DNA of 30,221 nt from JBHIDQ01 sp046760155 (GTDB lineage Bacteria > Chloroflexota > Dehalococcoidia > Dehalococcoidales > RBG-16-60-22): NCBI GenBank assembly GCA_046760155.1, contig JBHIDQ010000005.1, positions 1 through 30,221 on the forward strand, in the 5' to 3' direction. Numbering within the stretch: the stretch's first letter is position 1; every line of letters starts with the position of its first letter. The notes under the pieces were generated by a model. It worked only from the letters and a program-made list of their open reading frames with translations. It was not told the origin of the DNA and did not search any database. Positions 1 through 7,409 of this stretch are shown piece by piece. The position numbers and the translations under genes were made by a program.

Positions 1-749
1 GCTATCATAGCGACATTCCAGATATTCTCGTCCACTTTACTGTCTAGGTCAAGAAAAGGACAAGTCCTCAGAACTTCGAAGCCGCCGTCTTCTATGTAGT
101 GGGCGATTTCCTGAGGGAAGTAGTACCTTACCGTATGGGTTTCCAGAATTTCATCAATCAAAGTGCTACCCTGATTTATGAGAAGGCGGTAGTGAACATG
201 GCAGAGGTGATTGAAGGCATCAAGCTCCGGCTCGGCAACCCTGACAATCCTTAATTCTTCGTTCTCGCTGACTTTCACTCTCACTGATGGCAGGATTCTC
301 AAAACGGCGGCTCCGTTCCAGAAATCAAAAATGAGGAGAGAACCTTCTCTTAAATGTCTTCCTATATTCTTCAGACATTGAATCAGCTCTTTAGTCTGGG
401 TAATGTAATCCATTACTGCGAACATGCAAATGCAAGCATCAAATTTCTTGTTCAGATTAAATTTCCGGATGTCTCCTACTTGAAAATCAACGTTTAATTG
501 CTCCTTTTCAGCCTTACTTCGGGCATGCTTAATCATTACTTCTGAATTATCGATTCCTGTAATCTCATAACCTCTTCTTGCCAGTGGAATAGCATGTCCC
601 CCAGTGCCGCACCCCCCATCTAGGATGTTTTTCACCGGATGAGGTGAAAACCGCCGAAATGCCTCCTCAATGAAATCGCACTCCTTTTCATAGTCCTTAT
701 CATGATAAATGAGGTCATAATACTCGGCGTACTTTTGGAAAGATTTCAT
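1..749 (-). CDS. SAM-dependent class I methyltransferase, 3' end beyond window
   Basis: The frame is open from an ATG at 749 down to base 1, so the C-terminus lies outside the window; 249 codons are visible. The protein begins MKSFQKYAEYYDLIYHDKDY, the usual N-terminus of small Methyltransf_11/25 enzymes. Near residues 45-53 it has the SAM-binding motif I, LDGGCGTGGH, followed by a GID acidic loop at the end of strand 2 and a later CMFAVMDY segment. It should transfer a methyl group from S-adenosylmethionine to a small molecule or sugar. The start lies 2 nt from the cupin stop, and the cupin lies 4 nt from gmd, so the three form one operon. I infer a nucleotide-sugar or glycan substrate from this context only; nothing in the visible sequence fixes it. 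Confidence 0.85.
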   Translation of the reverse strand, partial: MKSFQKYAEYYDLIYHDKDYEKECDFIEEAFRRFSPHPVKNILDGGCGTGGHAIPLARRGYEITGIDNSEVMIKHARSKAEKEQLNVDFQVGDIRKFNLNKKFDACICMFAVMDYITQTKELIQCLKNIGRHLREGSLLIFDFWNGAAVLRILPSVRVKVSENEELRIVRVAEPELDAFNHLCHVHYRLLINQGSTLIDEILETHTVRYYFPQEIAHYIEDGGFEVLRTCPFLDLDSKVDENIWNVAMI

Positions 750-751
750 CC

Positions 752-1168
752 TCACCCTTCCTGGCTTATATCTAACCGTTCTTTGTCCCCTTCGGTCCCA
801 TAATACGGACCTTGTTTAACTTCTATAATCTTGGCGTCCTCCAAGATATTAAAACCATGTCCTCCGGAAAGGAGCAGGATGGTATCATTGGAATTTAAGA
901 TGGCACTTTTCAGTTTCCTTCCCTCAGCGTCATAGAATTCAACTTCGACTTTTCCATATTCCATATGGAGGACTTCCTGAATATCATTTATCGTCCGGGG
1001 GGATTTTTTGTGAACATGTGGTTTTATCCTAGTACCTTGCCGGTGCTTAAGAATGCCAAGCTGAAAAGGGTTATCCTGTGGAGTAATAAAGTTCACACCT
1101 TCCGGTTCATAGTCACCACGCAGGATTAAAGCAAGGGTTTTGCCCTTCCACTCTATCTTCTCTATCAC
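752..1168 (-). CDS. Cupin-fold protein of a sugar-modification operon
   Basis: A 138-residue protein starting at a GTG (1166-1168) preceded by an AAGGTGAG ribosome site that overlaps the end of gmd. The sequence KPHVHKKSPRTINDIQEVLHMEYGKVEVEF carries a cupin-type HxH followed by a Glu, then LLLSGGHGFNIL as the second cupin strand, so a metal-binding beta barrel is likely. Similar single-domain cupins (WbuC-like or sugar-isomerase-like) are often found in surface-polysaccharide clusters. The gene is squeezed between gmd (4 nt gap) and a methyltransferase (2 nt gap), so it is co-transcribed with both. I cannot tell whether it is an epimerase, an isomerase or a non-catalytic cupin. Confidence 0.75.
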   Translation of the reverse strand: MIEKIEWKGKTLALILRGDYEPEGVNFITPQDNPFQLGILKHRQGTRIKPHVHKKSPRTINDIQEVLHMEYGKVEVEFYDAEGRKLKSAILNSNDTILLLSGGHGFNILEDAKIIEVKQGPYYGTEGDKERLDISQEG

Positions 1169-1172
1169 TGTC

Positions 1173-2228
1173 TCACCTTTCCATAGTCAACATTCTCGAT
1201 AATATTCTGTTCTCGCTGGGATAGCTTGGGGCGTCCCAGGGGAATCTCTCACCTTTTTGCCATTTCTCCCACCGACTTAAGTCCTCTCGAACCATTATTT
1301 CCACTAGCTGGTCAAATTTGACTTTTGGCTGCCAGTTGAGCTTCTGCTTTGCCTTGGAGTAGTCCCCTTGCAAGAAATTAACATCAAGAGGGCGCAGAAA
1401 CCTTTCATCCATCTTAACGTATTTCTCCCAATCCAAATCAACAATGCTGAAGGCCCGTTCTACCAGCTCCTTGACGGAATGGGTTTCATTGGTAGCAATA
1501 ACATAATCGTCAGGCTCACTCTGTTGAAGGATAAGCCACATTGACTCGACATATTCCGGGGCATAGCCCCAGTCTCGTTTTGCCTGCAAATTCCCTAGTC
1601 TCAGCTCATTTTCTATATTTAGAGCGATTTTGGCTGCCGCATTGGAGATTTTTCGGGTAACAAACTCCAAGCCCCTCAATGGAGATTCGTGATTAAAGAG
1701 GATTCCGTTGCAGGCAAAAATGCCGTAGCCTTCTCGATAGATTCTGGTTACCCAATAGCCGTAAAGTTTGGCCGCCGCATAGGGACTGGCTGGTTGAAAT
1801 GGTGTATCTTCTATTTGTGGCTGTAAACCACCGTTACCGTATAGCTCGCTGGTTGAGGCTTGGTAGAACCTTATCTTGGGATTTATTTCTCTAACCGCCT
1901 CGAGGATTCTGGTTACGCCCAAGCCGGTAATTTCCCCAGCACCCACGGGCTGCTCAAAAGAGGCACCAACAAAGCTCTGAGCTGCCAGATGATATATCTC
2001 ATCGGGTTGGGACATCTTAATTGCTTCAATAATTGACGATGAGTCCACCAAATCGGCTGGAATTAGGTTAACTTTCTCGAAGATGCCCAGATATTGCAAT
2101 CGCCAAAAATTCGGTGTTGACAGCCTTCTAAATGTGCCAGACACCTGGTAGCCTTTGTCCAAGAGGAATTTCGCTAGATAAGCCCCGTCCTGCCCGGTGA
2201 TGCCAGTAATTAGTGCTTTTTTAGTCAT
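1173..2228 (-). CDS. gmd: GDP-mannose 4,6-dehydratase
   Basis: A 351-residue extended short-chain dehydrogenase/reductase, close to the usual Gmd length of about 345-370. The NAD(P) fingerprint TGITGQDGAYLAKFLLDKGY at residues 8-27 is the Gmd signature. The active-site STSELYGN segment and the YAAAK (YxxxK) motif follow, then FNHESPLRG, which is diagnostic of Gmd (usually SPRRG; here Leu replaces the first Arg). It converts GDP-D-mannose to GDP-4-keto-6-deoxymannose, the precursor of GDP-fucose, rhamnose, perosamine and related sugars. It is the first gene of a minus-strand operon with a cupin and a methyltransferase. An AGGAG site 9 nt before the ATG supports the start. Its promoter is at 2327-2356, leaving a leader of about 90 nt that can fold. 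Confidence 0.93.
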   Translation of the reverse strand: MTKKALITGITGQDGAYLAKFLLDKGYQVSGTFRRLSTPNFWRLQYLGIFEKVNLIPADLVDSSSIIEAIKMSQPDEIYHLAAQSFVGASFEQPVGAGEITGLGVTRILEAVREINPKIRFYQASTSELYGNGGLQPQIEDTPFQPASPYAAAKLYGYWVTRIYREGYGIFACNGILFNHESPLRGLEFVTRKISNAAAKIALNIENELRLGNLQAKRDWGYAPEYVESMWLILQQSEPDDYVIATNETHSVKELVERAFSIVDLDWEKYVKMDERFLRPLDVNFLQGDYSKAKQKLNWQPKVKFDQLVEIMVREDLSRWEKWQKGERFPWDAPSYPSENRILSRMLTMER

Positions 2229-2267
2229 AACGTTTTTCTCCTATCTTGCTGTATAGCTATCTCCACA

Positions 2268-2307
2268 AAGCACTTAGAGCTTTCTAGCTATATTAAGTTA
2301 AGTGCTT
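2268..2307 (-). promoter_or_regulatory. Leader hairpin in the gmd 5' UTR
   Basis: A perfect 9-bp inverted repeat, AAGCACTTA (2268-2276) and TAAGTGCTT (2299-2307). The 22-nt loop contains a second small stem, AGCT-TTCT-AGCT (2278-2289). It falls inside the predicted gmd leader, between the promoter and the ribosome site. No U-run follows it on the minus strand, so it does not look like a simple terminator. Its role is unknown: mRNA stability, translational control or protein binding are all possible. Confidence 0.5.
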
Positions 2308-2326
2308 ACCTAACACGTCACCTTAA

Positions 2327-2356
2327 ATTATAAGTCGTGTTGAAGCCTTTTGTCAA
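2327..2356 (-). promoter_or_regulatory. Sigma-70 promoter of the gmd operon
   Basis: On the minus strand TTGACA (2356-2351) is followed by an 18-bp spacer and TATAAT (2332-2327), both perfect consensus hexamers. The expected transcription start is near 2320, about 92 nt before the gmd ATG. A TTGAA-N3-TTCAA dyad lies upstream of the -35 box at 2382-2394 and could be an operator. Confidence 0.75.
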
Positions 2357-2601
2357 TAGTAATGCCAAAAGTCCAATTACGTTGAATCGTTCAATCGGTT
2401 AATTCTTCTAAAAAGTTCCAGAATACACCTAAGAAGACAAATGGCAAACCTAAAAGGGAATACAAGGCAAACAAAAGCCAAAAAACTGGCTTTTCTCCCT
2501 TGAAAAAATGTCTTTCATTCCACTAGTCAATTCAATTGTGTTGCCTAACTGTGAAATTTTTTTATCTTGCCTTTACATGTTTGAACAATTATACTATATT
2601 C

Positions 2602-2630
2602 TTGACATAAATTATAAAATAGGCCATAAA
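2602..2630 (+). promoter_or_regulatory. Possible promoter of the DUF1616 gene
   Basis: TTGACA (2602-2607) with a 17-bp spacer to CATAAA (2625-2630). The -35 is perfect and the -10 is weak. Transcription would begin near 2637, giving a leader of about 115 nt. An almost identical stretch, CTTGACATAAA(T/G)TATAAA, recurs at 5452-5469. Confidence 0.3.
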
Positions 2631-2752
2631 TATTATTTGTTGCCAGATGAAAAGCGGTTTCTTTTAACATAGTTTATCCTCACTGCCTCAGTAATTATTT
2701 GGTCTTGACGGCGCAGACTAGCTAAAGCAAAAGACTTATCATTTCCTTCAAG

Positions 2753-3238
2753 GTGAGCCTAACTGACAGGGGCGACAAATTGAATTTGCTTAATAGAAGA
2801 GGACAAAGCCTTCTGGATAAAACTTCGACGATTATTCTCATTGTGGCGATTTTGGGGGCAATAGGAATGCTAAGCTATGTTTTGGCTACACCCGAGAAGA
2901 CAAGGGAGAGGTTTACTGAGTTTTACCTGCTCGGGCCGGAGGGTAAGGCTGAGGGTTATCTCAAGGAGGTGGCGGTGGGAAAAGAGGCAACGGTAAAAGT
3001 GGGTATCATAAATCGTGAGCACGCCACAGTGAGCTACCGAGTGGAGATAACACTAGACGGGATGAGATATAGTGAAATAAGTCCGATAGTGCTTCGTCAT
3101 GACGATAAGTGGGAGCAAGAGGTTAGCCTGCTGCCGGCCAAGTTAAGGGATAACCACAAGGTGGAGTTTTCCTTATACAAACAGGGACAAAGCGAAGCTT
3201 ATCGGTTACTTTACCTGTGGGTTAATGTGAAAAAGTAA
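2753..3238 (+). CDS. DUF1616-type single-pass membrane protein
   Basis: A 161-residue protein with one membrane segment at about residues 25-45 (TIILIVAILGAIGMLSYVL), followed by FTEFYLLGPEGKAEGYLKEV. That stretch is the hallmark of the DUF1616 domain, an Ig/beta-sandwich-like module seen in archaea and Chloroflexota. The soluble part should face outside. Its biochemical role is unknown. The GTG at 2753 has only an abutting AAGG; a TTG at 2780, 8 nt after AGGGG, is an equally plausible start and still precedes the membrane segment. The following gene encodes a GT-C-like membrane protein 100 nt downstream, so a joint role in envelope glycan assembly is an inference from context. Confidence 0.7.
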   Translation: MSLTDRGDKLNLLNRRGQSLLDKTSTIILIVAILGAIGMLSYVLATPEKTRERFTEFYLLGPEGKAEGYLKEVAVGKEATVKVGIINREHATVSYRVEITLDGMRYSEISPIVLRHDDKWEQEVSLLPAKLRDNHKVEFSLYKQGQSEAYRLLYLWVNVKK

Positions 3239-3339
3239 GATTGAGAAATGGTACACGGCAGATAACAACAGCGATTCGACAGTGGCTAGGCCAAGACCCC
3301 TCGTAATAATCCTGTCTTGGTATCGGCTTGCTCGGGGAA

Positions 3340-4824
3340 ATGGAGCATTGTGTGCGTCAGCAGAATATGTGGCGGCTAACCAGAGCGGACTACTTGAAAC
3401 TAGTGCCCATACTAGCATTGGCATTCTATCTGGCCTTCATTCCACATTTAGACTATCCATATCCCGTCCATATAGATGAGTGGGTCCACCTAACCCAGTC
3501 CAAAGCAATGCTGCAAGCTCAGGACACTACCTACCTTAACCCCTTCTCTGGACAATCAACTGTTGGTATTGGCTCTAACCTAGAGGCTGGTTTCCACCTG
3601 TTTTGGGGAGTTTTCCACCAGATTAGTGGCATCCCTTGGCTAACTATTTTCCGGTATTTCCCCAGCATCATTTTCATAATCACGGTGTTGTCGGTCTATA
3701 TATTGGCTTGGAGGCAAGGATTTGGCTGGGAAGCTGCTTTATTTACCTGTCTGGTACCAACCACGGTGGGAATCATGGGCCCCGCCTTTCTCGTTCCGTT
3801 GGCTACGGGATTAATTTTTATAGCTCTCTCGCTCTTTATTGTCTTCAATTATGGAAACAAATGGTCATCTTACGCGGTACTTTTCATCTTTACCTGCTTC
3901 CTGCTGGCCATGCACGCGCCGACAGCAGTCGGATTAGTTATTGTCTTCATCCCCTATATACTACTCAACCTGAAGGGTAACTTCAGGACCAGCTTGGCAA
4001 TTACCTTGTCTCTAAGTATGCCTTTCCTGCTAGTTTTCCCCTGGATATTTGATATGTTATTGCCGGCAGCGAAGAGTTTGCTAGTTCAAACTCCACCTTC
4101 ACCATATGTCGATATACCGCGAGTCATACAAACCTACGGCTACATTCCTGTCCTGTCTTGTTTGGTTGGCACCCTCATCCTGGCAGTTAGAGGCAAGAAA
4201 GAGGACTATAGCCTGGTGCTTGGTCTTATTGCCTTATTACTGATGCTCGTCATCTTTTGGAAATTCCACTACGGGTTGCACATAATGTATCACCGCGGAC
4301 TTGTGTATATGATGCTTATGATGAGCGTGGTTGCTGGAGCTGGGTTAATGGGAGTCAAGAAATTAAGGCTGCCGGAAAAAATGAATGTACGATTAGGAAA
4401 ACCTGTCATTGCCAAGAGTGTGGGACCAATTTTGTGCCTTGCTCTAATTGGTATTATCTTAGCTCAGACCATTCCACAGCGCCAAGCCATTCCATACTAT
4501 CACATGATAGACGAGGCTGATTATAATGCCTTTGTTTGGATTAGAGACAACGTGAGCGAGGACTATGATAAGGCGATACTTGACCCGTGGAAGGCAACTG
4601 CCTTTGCCGCCGTTACCGGGAAGTATGTCTATACCAGGACACACATGGCTCCCAAAGATAAAGATAGGGAAGCTAACAAATTTCTGCGTGGTGGAAGCAC
4701 TGATAGTGAGTTTCTGAGAGAAAACGGTATTTCTATTGTTTATACTTCAGTACAAAGCCAAAACCCTGACCTGACAGAAGTGAGAAAGAATGTCTACCTT
4801 CTGCAAGAAGCAGGAAATCAATAG
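3340..4824 (+). CDS. Polytopic membrane protein, GT-C glycosyltransferase-like
   Basis: About 494 residues with roughly 11 hydrophobic segments, then a soluble tail of about 110 residues (from DEADYNAFVWIRDNV onward). The first predicted external loop has YPVHIDEWVHL with Asp46-Glu47, the acidic pair typical of GT-C enzymes (oligosaccharyltransferases, PMTs, ArnT) that use polyprenyl-linked sugars. The WIRDN...ILDPWKATAFAAVTGKYVY tail also resembles the tails of archaeal and Chloroflexota GT-C-like proteins. The start is uncertain: TTG 3328, ATG 3340 (chosen; GGGG just upstream) or ATG 3367, which gives MWRLTRADYLK before the first helix. A terminator-like hairpin follows at 4863-4889. Enzyme function is inferred, not shown. 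Confidence 0.65.
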   Translation: MEHCVRQQNMWRLTRADYLKLVPILALAFYLAFIPHLDYPYPVHIDEWVHLTQSKAMLQAQDTTYLNPFSGQSTVGIGSNLEAGFHLFWGVFHQISGIPWLTIFRYFPSIIFIITVLSVYILAWRQGFGWEAALFTCLVPTTVGIMGPAFLVPLATGLIFIALSLFIVFNYGNKWSSYAVLFIFTCFLLAMHAPTAVGLVIVFIPYILLNLKGNFRTSLAITLSLSMPFLLVFPWIFDMLLPAAKSLLVQTPPSPYVDIPRVIQTYGYIPVLSCLVGTLILAVRGKKEDYSLVLGLIALLLMLVIFWKFHYGLHIMYHRGLVYMMLMMSVVAGAGLMGVKKLRLPEKMNVRLGKPVIAKSVGPILCLALIGIILAQTIPQRQAIPYYHMIDEADYNAFVWIRDNVSEDYDKAILDPWKATAFAAVTGKYVYTRTHMAPKDKDREANKFLRGGSTDSEFLRENGISIVYTSVQSQNPDLTEVRKNVYLLQEAGNQ

Positions 4825-4862
4825 AGTGTAACCAATGAATGAGAGAATTAAGAGGGCGAGAT

Positions 4863-4889
4863 GTTGTCGCTCACGAGGACAACCTTTTT
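4863..4889 (+). terminator. Rho-independent terminator after the GT-C-like gene
   Basis: GTTGTC (4863-4868) pairs with GACAAC (4878-4883) around a 9-nt loop that can itself pair CTC with GAG. Five T residues follow at 4885-4889. It lies 39 nt after the stop codon of the membrane protein. Confidence 0.55.
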
Positions 4890-4996
4890 CTAGTCATGCT
4901 ATCGGTCGGTAGTAGCCAGATTTCGGGCTGACCGGTTCAAGCCTAGATGAAAGACAGCGTGGCGACAAATATTCTATCTAACCAGAGCTGGCAGGT

Positions 4997-5251
4997 ATGA
5001 AAATATACAACAAATATATCCTCACGGTTGCTGTTTTGCTTTTGTTAACCACTGTCATCTTGGTTGCCCTTGGCATAGACTCACTTGACGTCTACTATAC
5101 TAGCTACGTCACAGAAGCTCTCATTGTCACCGAGCTTTACAGACATTTATTGCCTCGAACCCGTCGAGGGCTGAATACGGTTAGCGTCATTCTCCTTGCC
5201 GGATTCTTGATTATTGTGGTCCTAGAGACTATCAGGATACTGGGGGAATAA
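4997..5251 (+). CDS. Small two-helix membrane protein, unknown function
   Basis: An 84-residue protein with two hydrophobic segments, about residues 7-26 (YILTVAVLLLLTTVILVALG) and 60-78 (VSVILLAGFLIIVVLETIRI). They are separated by a polar loop containing Tyr-Arg-His and Arg-Thr-Arg-Arg. The basic loop should be cytoplasmic, with both ends outside. I recognise no family. The start ATG has only a close AGG upstream. It sits alone between a predicted terminator and the promoter of the AMP-forming enzyme, on the same strand as the DUF1616 and GT-C-like genes. Composition and hydrophobicity argue that it is a real gene, but there is no functional clue. Confidence 0.55.
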   Translation: MKIYNKYILTVAVLLLLTTVILVALGIDSLDVYYTSYVTEALIVTELYRHLLPRTRRGLNTVSVILLAGFLIIVVLETIRILGE

Positions 5252-5380
5252 AAGTGCTTTAAAGTAAGAGCTTTCAGCAAAGTTGAGAGATTGTTGCAAG
5301 AGGCACGTTCTGGTCTCGATTAAATGGTTTCCACCTAGAGGAAGGACAGTAGCGTTCAAATTACAGTTCTCCACAGTGAC

Positions 5381-5410
5381 TTGAGAATAGGGTAATTAAA
5401 ATGCTATAGT
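5381..5410 (+). promoter_or_regulatory. Promoter of the acyl-CoA synthetase-like gene
   Basis: TTGAGA (5381-5386), an 18-bp spacer, then TATAGT (5405-5410) preceded by TGC, an extended -10. The expected start is near 5417, giving a leader of about 67 nt with a GGAGAG ribosome site at 5471-5476. Confidence 0.55.
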
Positions 5411-5483
5411 ATTACAAAGTAACTGTCTTGTTTTTTACCAAACCAACCCCACTTGACATAAAGTATAAACGGAGAGACCAGTA

Positions 5484-7055
5484 ATGAACCTTAAACTGAT
5501 GCTGGAGGAGACAGTAAACCGATTTGCGGGGAAGACCGCCATTATTTCCGGTGAGCGCAAGGTATCCTATGCCGAGCTGGATGAAGCCTCAAATAAAGTA
5601 GCTAATGCCTTGCTCAAAATGGGGGTGCGCAAAGGCGACCGTGTGGTAACCCTGTTAGCTAATAGCCCGGAATTTGCTAACGTTTACTTTGGTATCATCA
5701 AAGCTGGTGGTATCGCGGTTCCTCTGGACATCAGGTATAAGATTGAAGAGTTAGCCTCCTTATTTGGTAATTGTCAGCCGAAGGTTTTGGTGGCGGAAAG
5801 TGACCCTCTGGAGCCACTAATTCCGGTCTTATCCCGATTTGACTCGATTAAGCATGTCATCGCCCTGGATTCCAAGTATGAGGGACAATTTCTCACCTAT
5901 CGGGAGATTATGCTGACGAGTTCACCACAGAGAGTTGAGGTAGCCTTGGCGCCTGACGATATAGGCACTATTTCATATACTGGTGGACCGACTAATCATC
6001 CCCACGGTGCAGCTTTGTCGCATCATAGTCTCGTCACTGAGGCAGTTATATCCGCGGATGGATTTCAGCAAACTGATAAGGACAACGTGATGTTATTTGC
6101 TTTACCGATGTATCACATGTTTGCCTTAGGCTCAGTATTGTTGACTTCGGTTTATAGAGGCAGCACGGTGGTAATAGTACCAGGAACTGGTAGGTCAATT
6201 ACCAGTTTTCTGGAGGCCATTGAGCGGGAGAGGGGCACTATATATATGGGAGTACCCTATATCTATGCCTTGGCGATTAATGTCGCCGAGCGGGAGGGGG
6301 TAAATTATGATTTGAGTTCCATCCGCTTATGGTGCAGTGGCGGCGCCACTTTGACGACTGAGATTATACAGCAGTTTAAGCAGTATTATGGTGCCGATAT
6401 TCTTGATATCTGGGGACTTACCGAAGCAGTGTCTCATGTTACCTATCATCCTGTGGATGGTATGAGGAAGCTTGGTGCCTCAGGAAAGGCTTTGCCTGGC
6501 TGGGAGATAAAGGCAGTAGATGATAATGGCAGTGAGCTACCCCCAAATCAACCAGGTGAGATAATTGTCAGCGGGCCAATAATGAAAGGCTATTATAATA
6601 ACCCTCGAGCGACTGCCGAGGCGATAAAGAACGGCTGGCTTTATACTGGTGATATCGGGAGTATTGATGAGGATGGTTATCTCTTTCTCTCGGGCATGAA
6701 GAAGGATATGATCATCTTAAAAGGGCAGAATGTTTATCCCAGTGATATTGAAGAAGTACTGTGTAGCTATTACAAGGTAGCCAAAGCAGTAGTGGTTGGT
6801 ATTCCCGATAGGTTGCGAGGGGAGATAGTGGGCGCCATTATTAAATTGAAAAGAAAGTTTACCGCTACCGAACAGGAAATCAGGTCATTTTGTCAGGAAC
6901 GTTTGGCTGATTACAAATTACCGAAGAAGATCATATTTACCAAGTCTCTGCTGAAGAGTGCCAAGACTAAAATTGGCAAGAAAAAGCTAGAGGATTATTT
7001 TCCAGACCTGTCCGCTTTATTTGCCTCTCTCTCTCAGGAAGAAGGGGGGTCCTAG
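5484..7055 (+). CDS. AMP-forming acyl-CoA synthetase-like enzyme with altered P-loop
   Basis: A 523-residue ANL-superfamily protein of the length usual for fatty-acyl or aryl-acid CoA ligases. Such enzymes activate a carboxylate with ATP to the acyl-AMP and then form the CoA thioester. Most core motifs are present: DIWGLTEA (A5, about residues 308-315), YTGDIGSIDEDGYLFLSGMK (A7/A8, from about residue 386), and KTKIGKKK near the C-terminus with the expected catalytic lysine at K499. The P-loop (A3), normally [YT]SGTTGxPKG, reads YTGGPTNHPHGA at residues 165-176, so Gly-Thr-Thr-Gly becomes Gly-Pro-Thr-Asn and the lysine becomes His174. Activity may be altered. GGAGAG 7 nt upstream supports the ATG. 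It ends 6 nt from a convergent cupin gene. The substrate is unknown. Confidence 0.85.
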   Translation: MNLKLMLEETVNRFAGKTAIISGERKVSYAELDEASNKVANALLKMGVRKGDRVVTLLANSPEFANVYFGIIKAGGIAVPLDIRYKIEELASLFGNCQPKVLVAESDPLEPLIPVLSRFDSIKHVIALDSKYEGQFLTYREIMLTSSPQRVEVALAPDDIGTISYTGGPTNHPHGAALSHHSLVTEAVISADGFQQTDKDNVMLFALPMYHMFALGSVLLTSVYRGSTVVIVPGTGRSITSFLEAIERERGTIYMGVPYIYALAINVAEREGVNYDLSSIRLWCSGGATLTTEIIQQFKQYYGADILDIWGLTEAVSHVTYHPVDGMRKLGASGKALPGWEIKAVDDNGSELPPNQPGEIIVSGPIMKGYYNNPRATAEAIKNGWLYTGDIGSIDEDGYLFLSGMKKDMIILKGQNVYPSDIEEVLCSYYKVAKAVVVGIPDRLRGEIVGAIIKLKRKFTATEQEIRSFCQERLADYKLPKKIIFTKSLLKSAKTKIGKKKLEDYFPDLSALFASLSQEEGGS

Positions 7056-7061
7056 TTTCTT

Positions 7062-7409
7062 TCAAGACCTTATCATTGCCAACAGCATCTTGAATTTCTT
7101 TATCGCTTTTAAGGCATGGGGTTCATTAGCGGGCATAATAATTATTTCACCTTCTTTCAGGTGGAAAGTTTTGCCCGAAATCGTAATCTCAGCTTCACCA
7201 TCAAGCAAATAAACCAAAGCGTCAAACGGCGCAGTATGTTCACTCAATCCTTGTCCTTCCCCGAAAGCAAACAGGGTTAAGGTTCCCGTCTTCTTATCAA
7301 TTATGGTTCTGCTGACCACAGAGCCCTCTTGGTAGTTTACTAAATCAATTAACTTTTTTACTTGTGCCATAAGTGGGTTGGCACTGGCTTGTTGCTCACT
7401 CTGCGCCAT
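7062..7409 (-). CDS. Cupin-domain protein with single-His motif 1
   Basis: I chose the ATG at 7409 (MAQSEQQASANPLM), which follows GAGGAA by 8 nt; an upstream in-frame start would run deep into the preceding gene. The protein is 115 residues. Its core SEHTAPFDALVYLLDGEAEI and IIMPANEPHAL form the two cupin motifs, but motif 1 has one His instead of HxH, so metal binding may be reduced or different. The HTAPFDALV pattern is a recurrent small-cupin subfamily of unknown function. It overlaps the 3' end of the alpha/beta hydrolase gene by 14 nt, which implies translational coupling, and it converges on the AMP-forming enzyme with a 6-nt gap. Confidence 0.75.
   Translation of the reverse strand: MAQSEQQASANPLMAQVKKLIDLVNYQEGSVVSRTIIDKKTGTLTLFAFGEGQGLSEHTAPFDALVYLLDGEAEITISGKTFHLKEGEIIIMPANEPHALKAIKKFKMLLAMIRS

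Larger units (their letters stand above)
2229..2752. other. AT-rich divergent intergenic region
   Basis: About 520 bp without a convincing gene, lying between the divergent gmd operon (minus) and the DUF1616 gene (plus). It holds the gmd promoter (2327-2356) and leader hairpin (2268-2307), a TTGAA-N3-TTCAA dyad at 2382-2394, a symmetric hairpin at 2473-2494 (AAAAGCCA / TGGCTTTT) and a weak plus-strand promoter at 2602-2630. It is clearly richer in A+T than the flanking genes, as expected for a regulatory region. No open frame of useful length with a ribosome site was seen. Confidence 0.7.

Noticed and set aside
2473..2494. AAAAGCCA-AAAAAC-TGGCTTTT hairpin as a terminator
   Set aside because: The stem is good, but no gene on either strand ends just before it and the T-run is only four bases within the stem, so I describe it only as part of the intergenic region.
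4834..4911. 25-codon ATG frame after the GT-C-like gene
   Set aside because: It overlaps the predicted terminator hairpin, has no ribosome site and gives an unremarkable Arg-rich peptide.
5453..5469. TTGACA followed by TATAAA just before the AMP-forming enzyme gene as its promoter
   Set aside because: The hexamers are only 5 bp apart, and transcription from this -10 would remove the GGAGAG ribosome site; the promoter at 5381-5410 is better.
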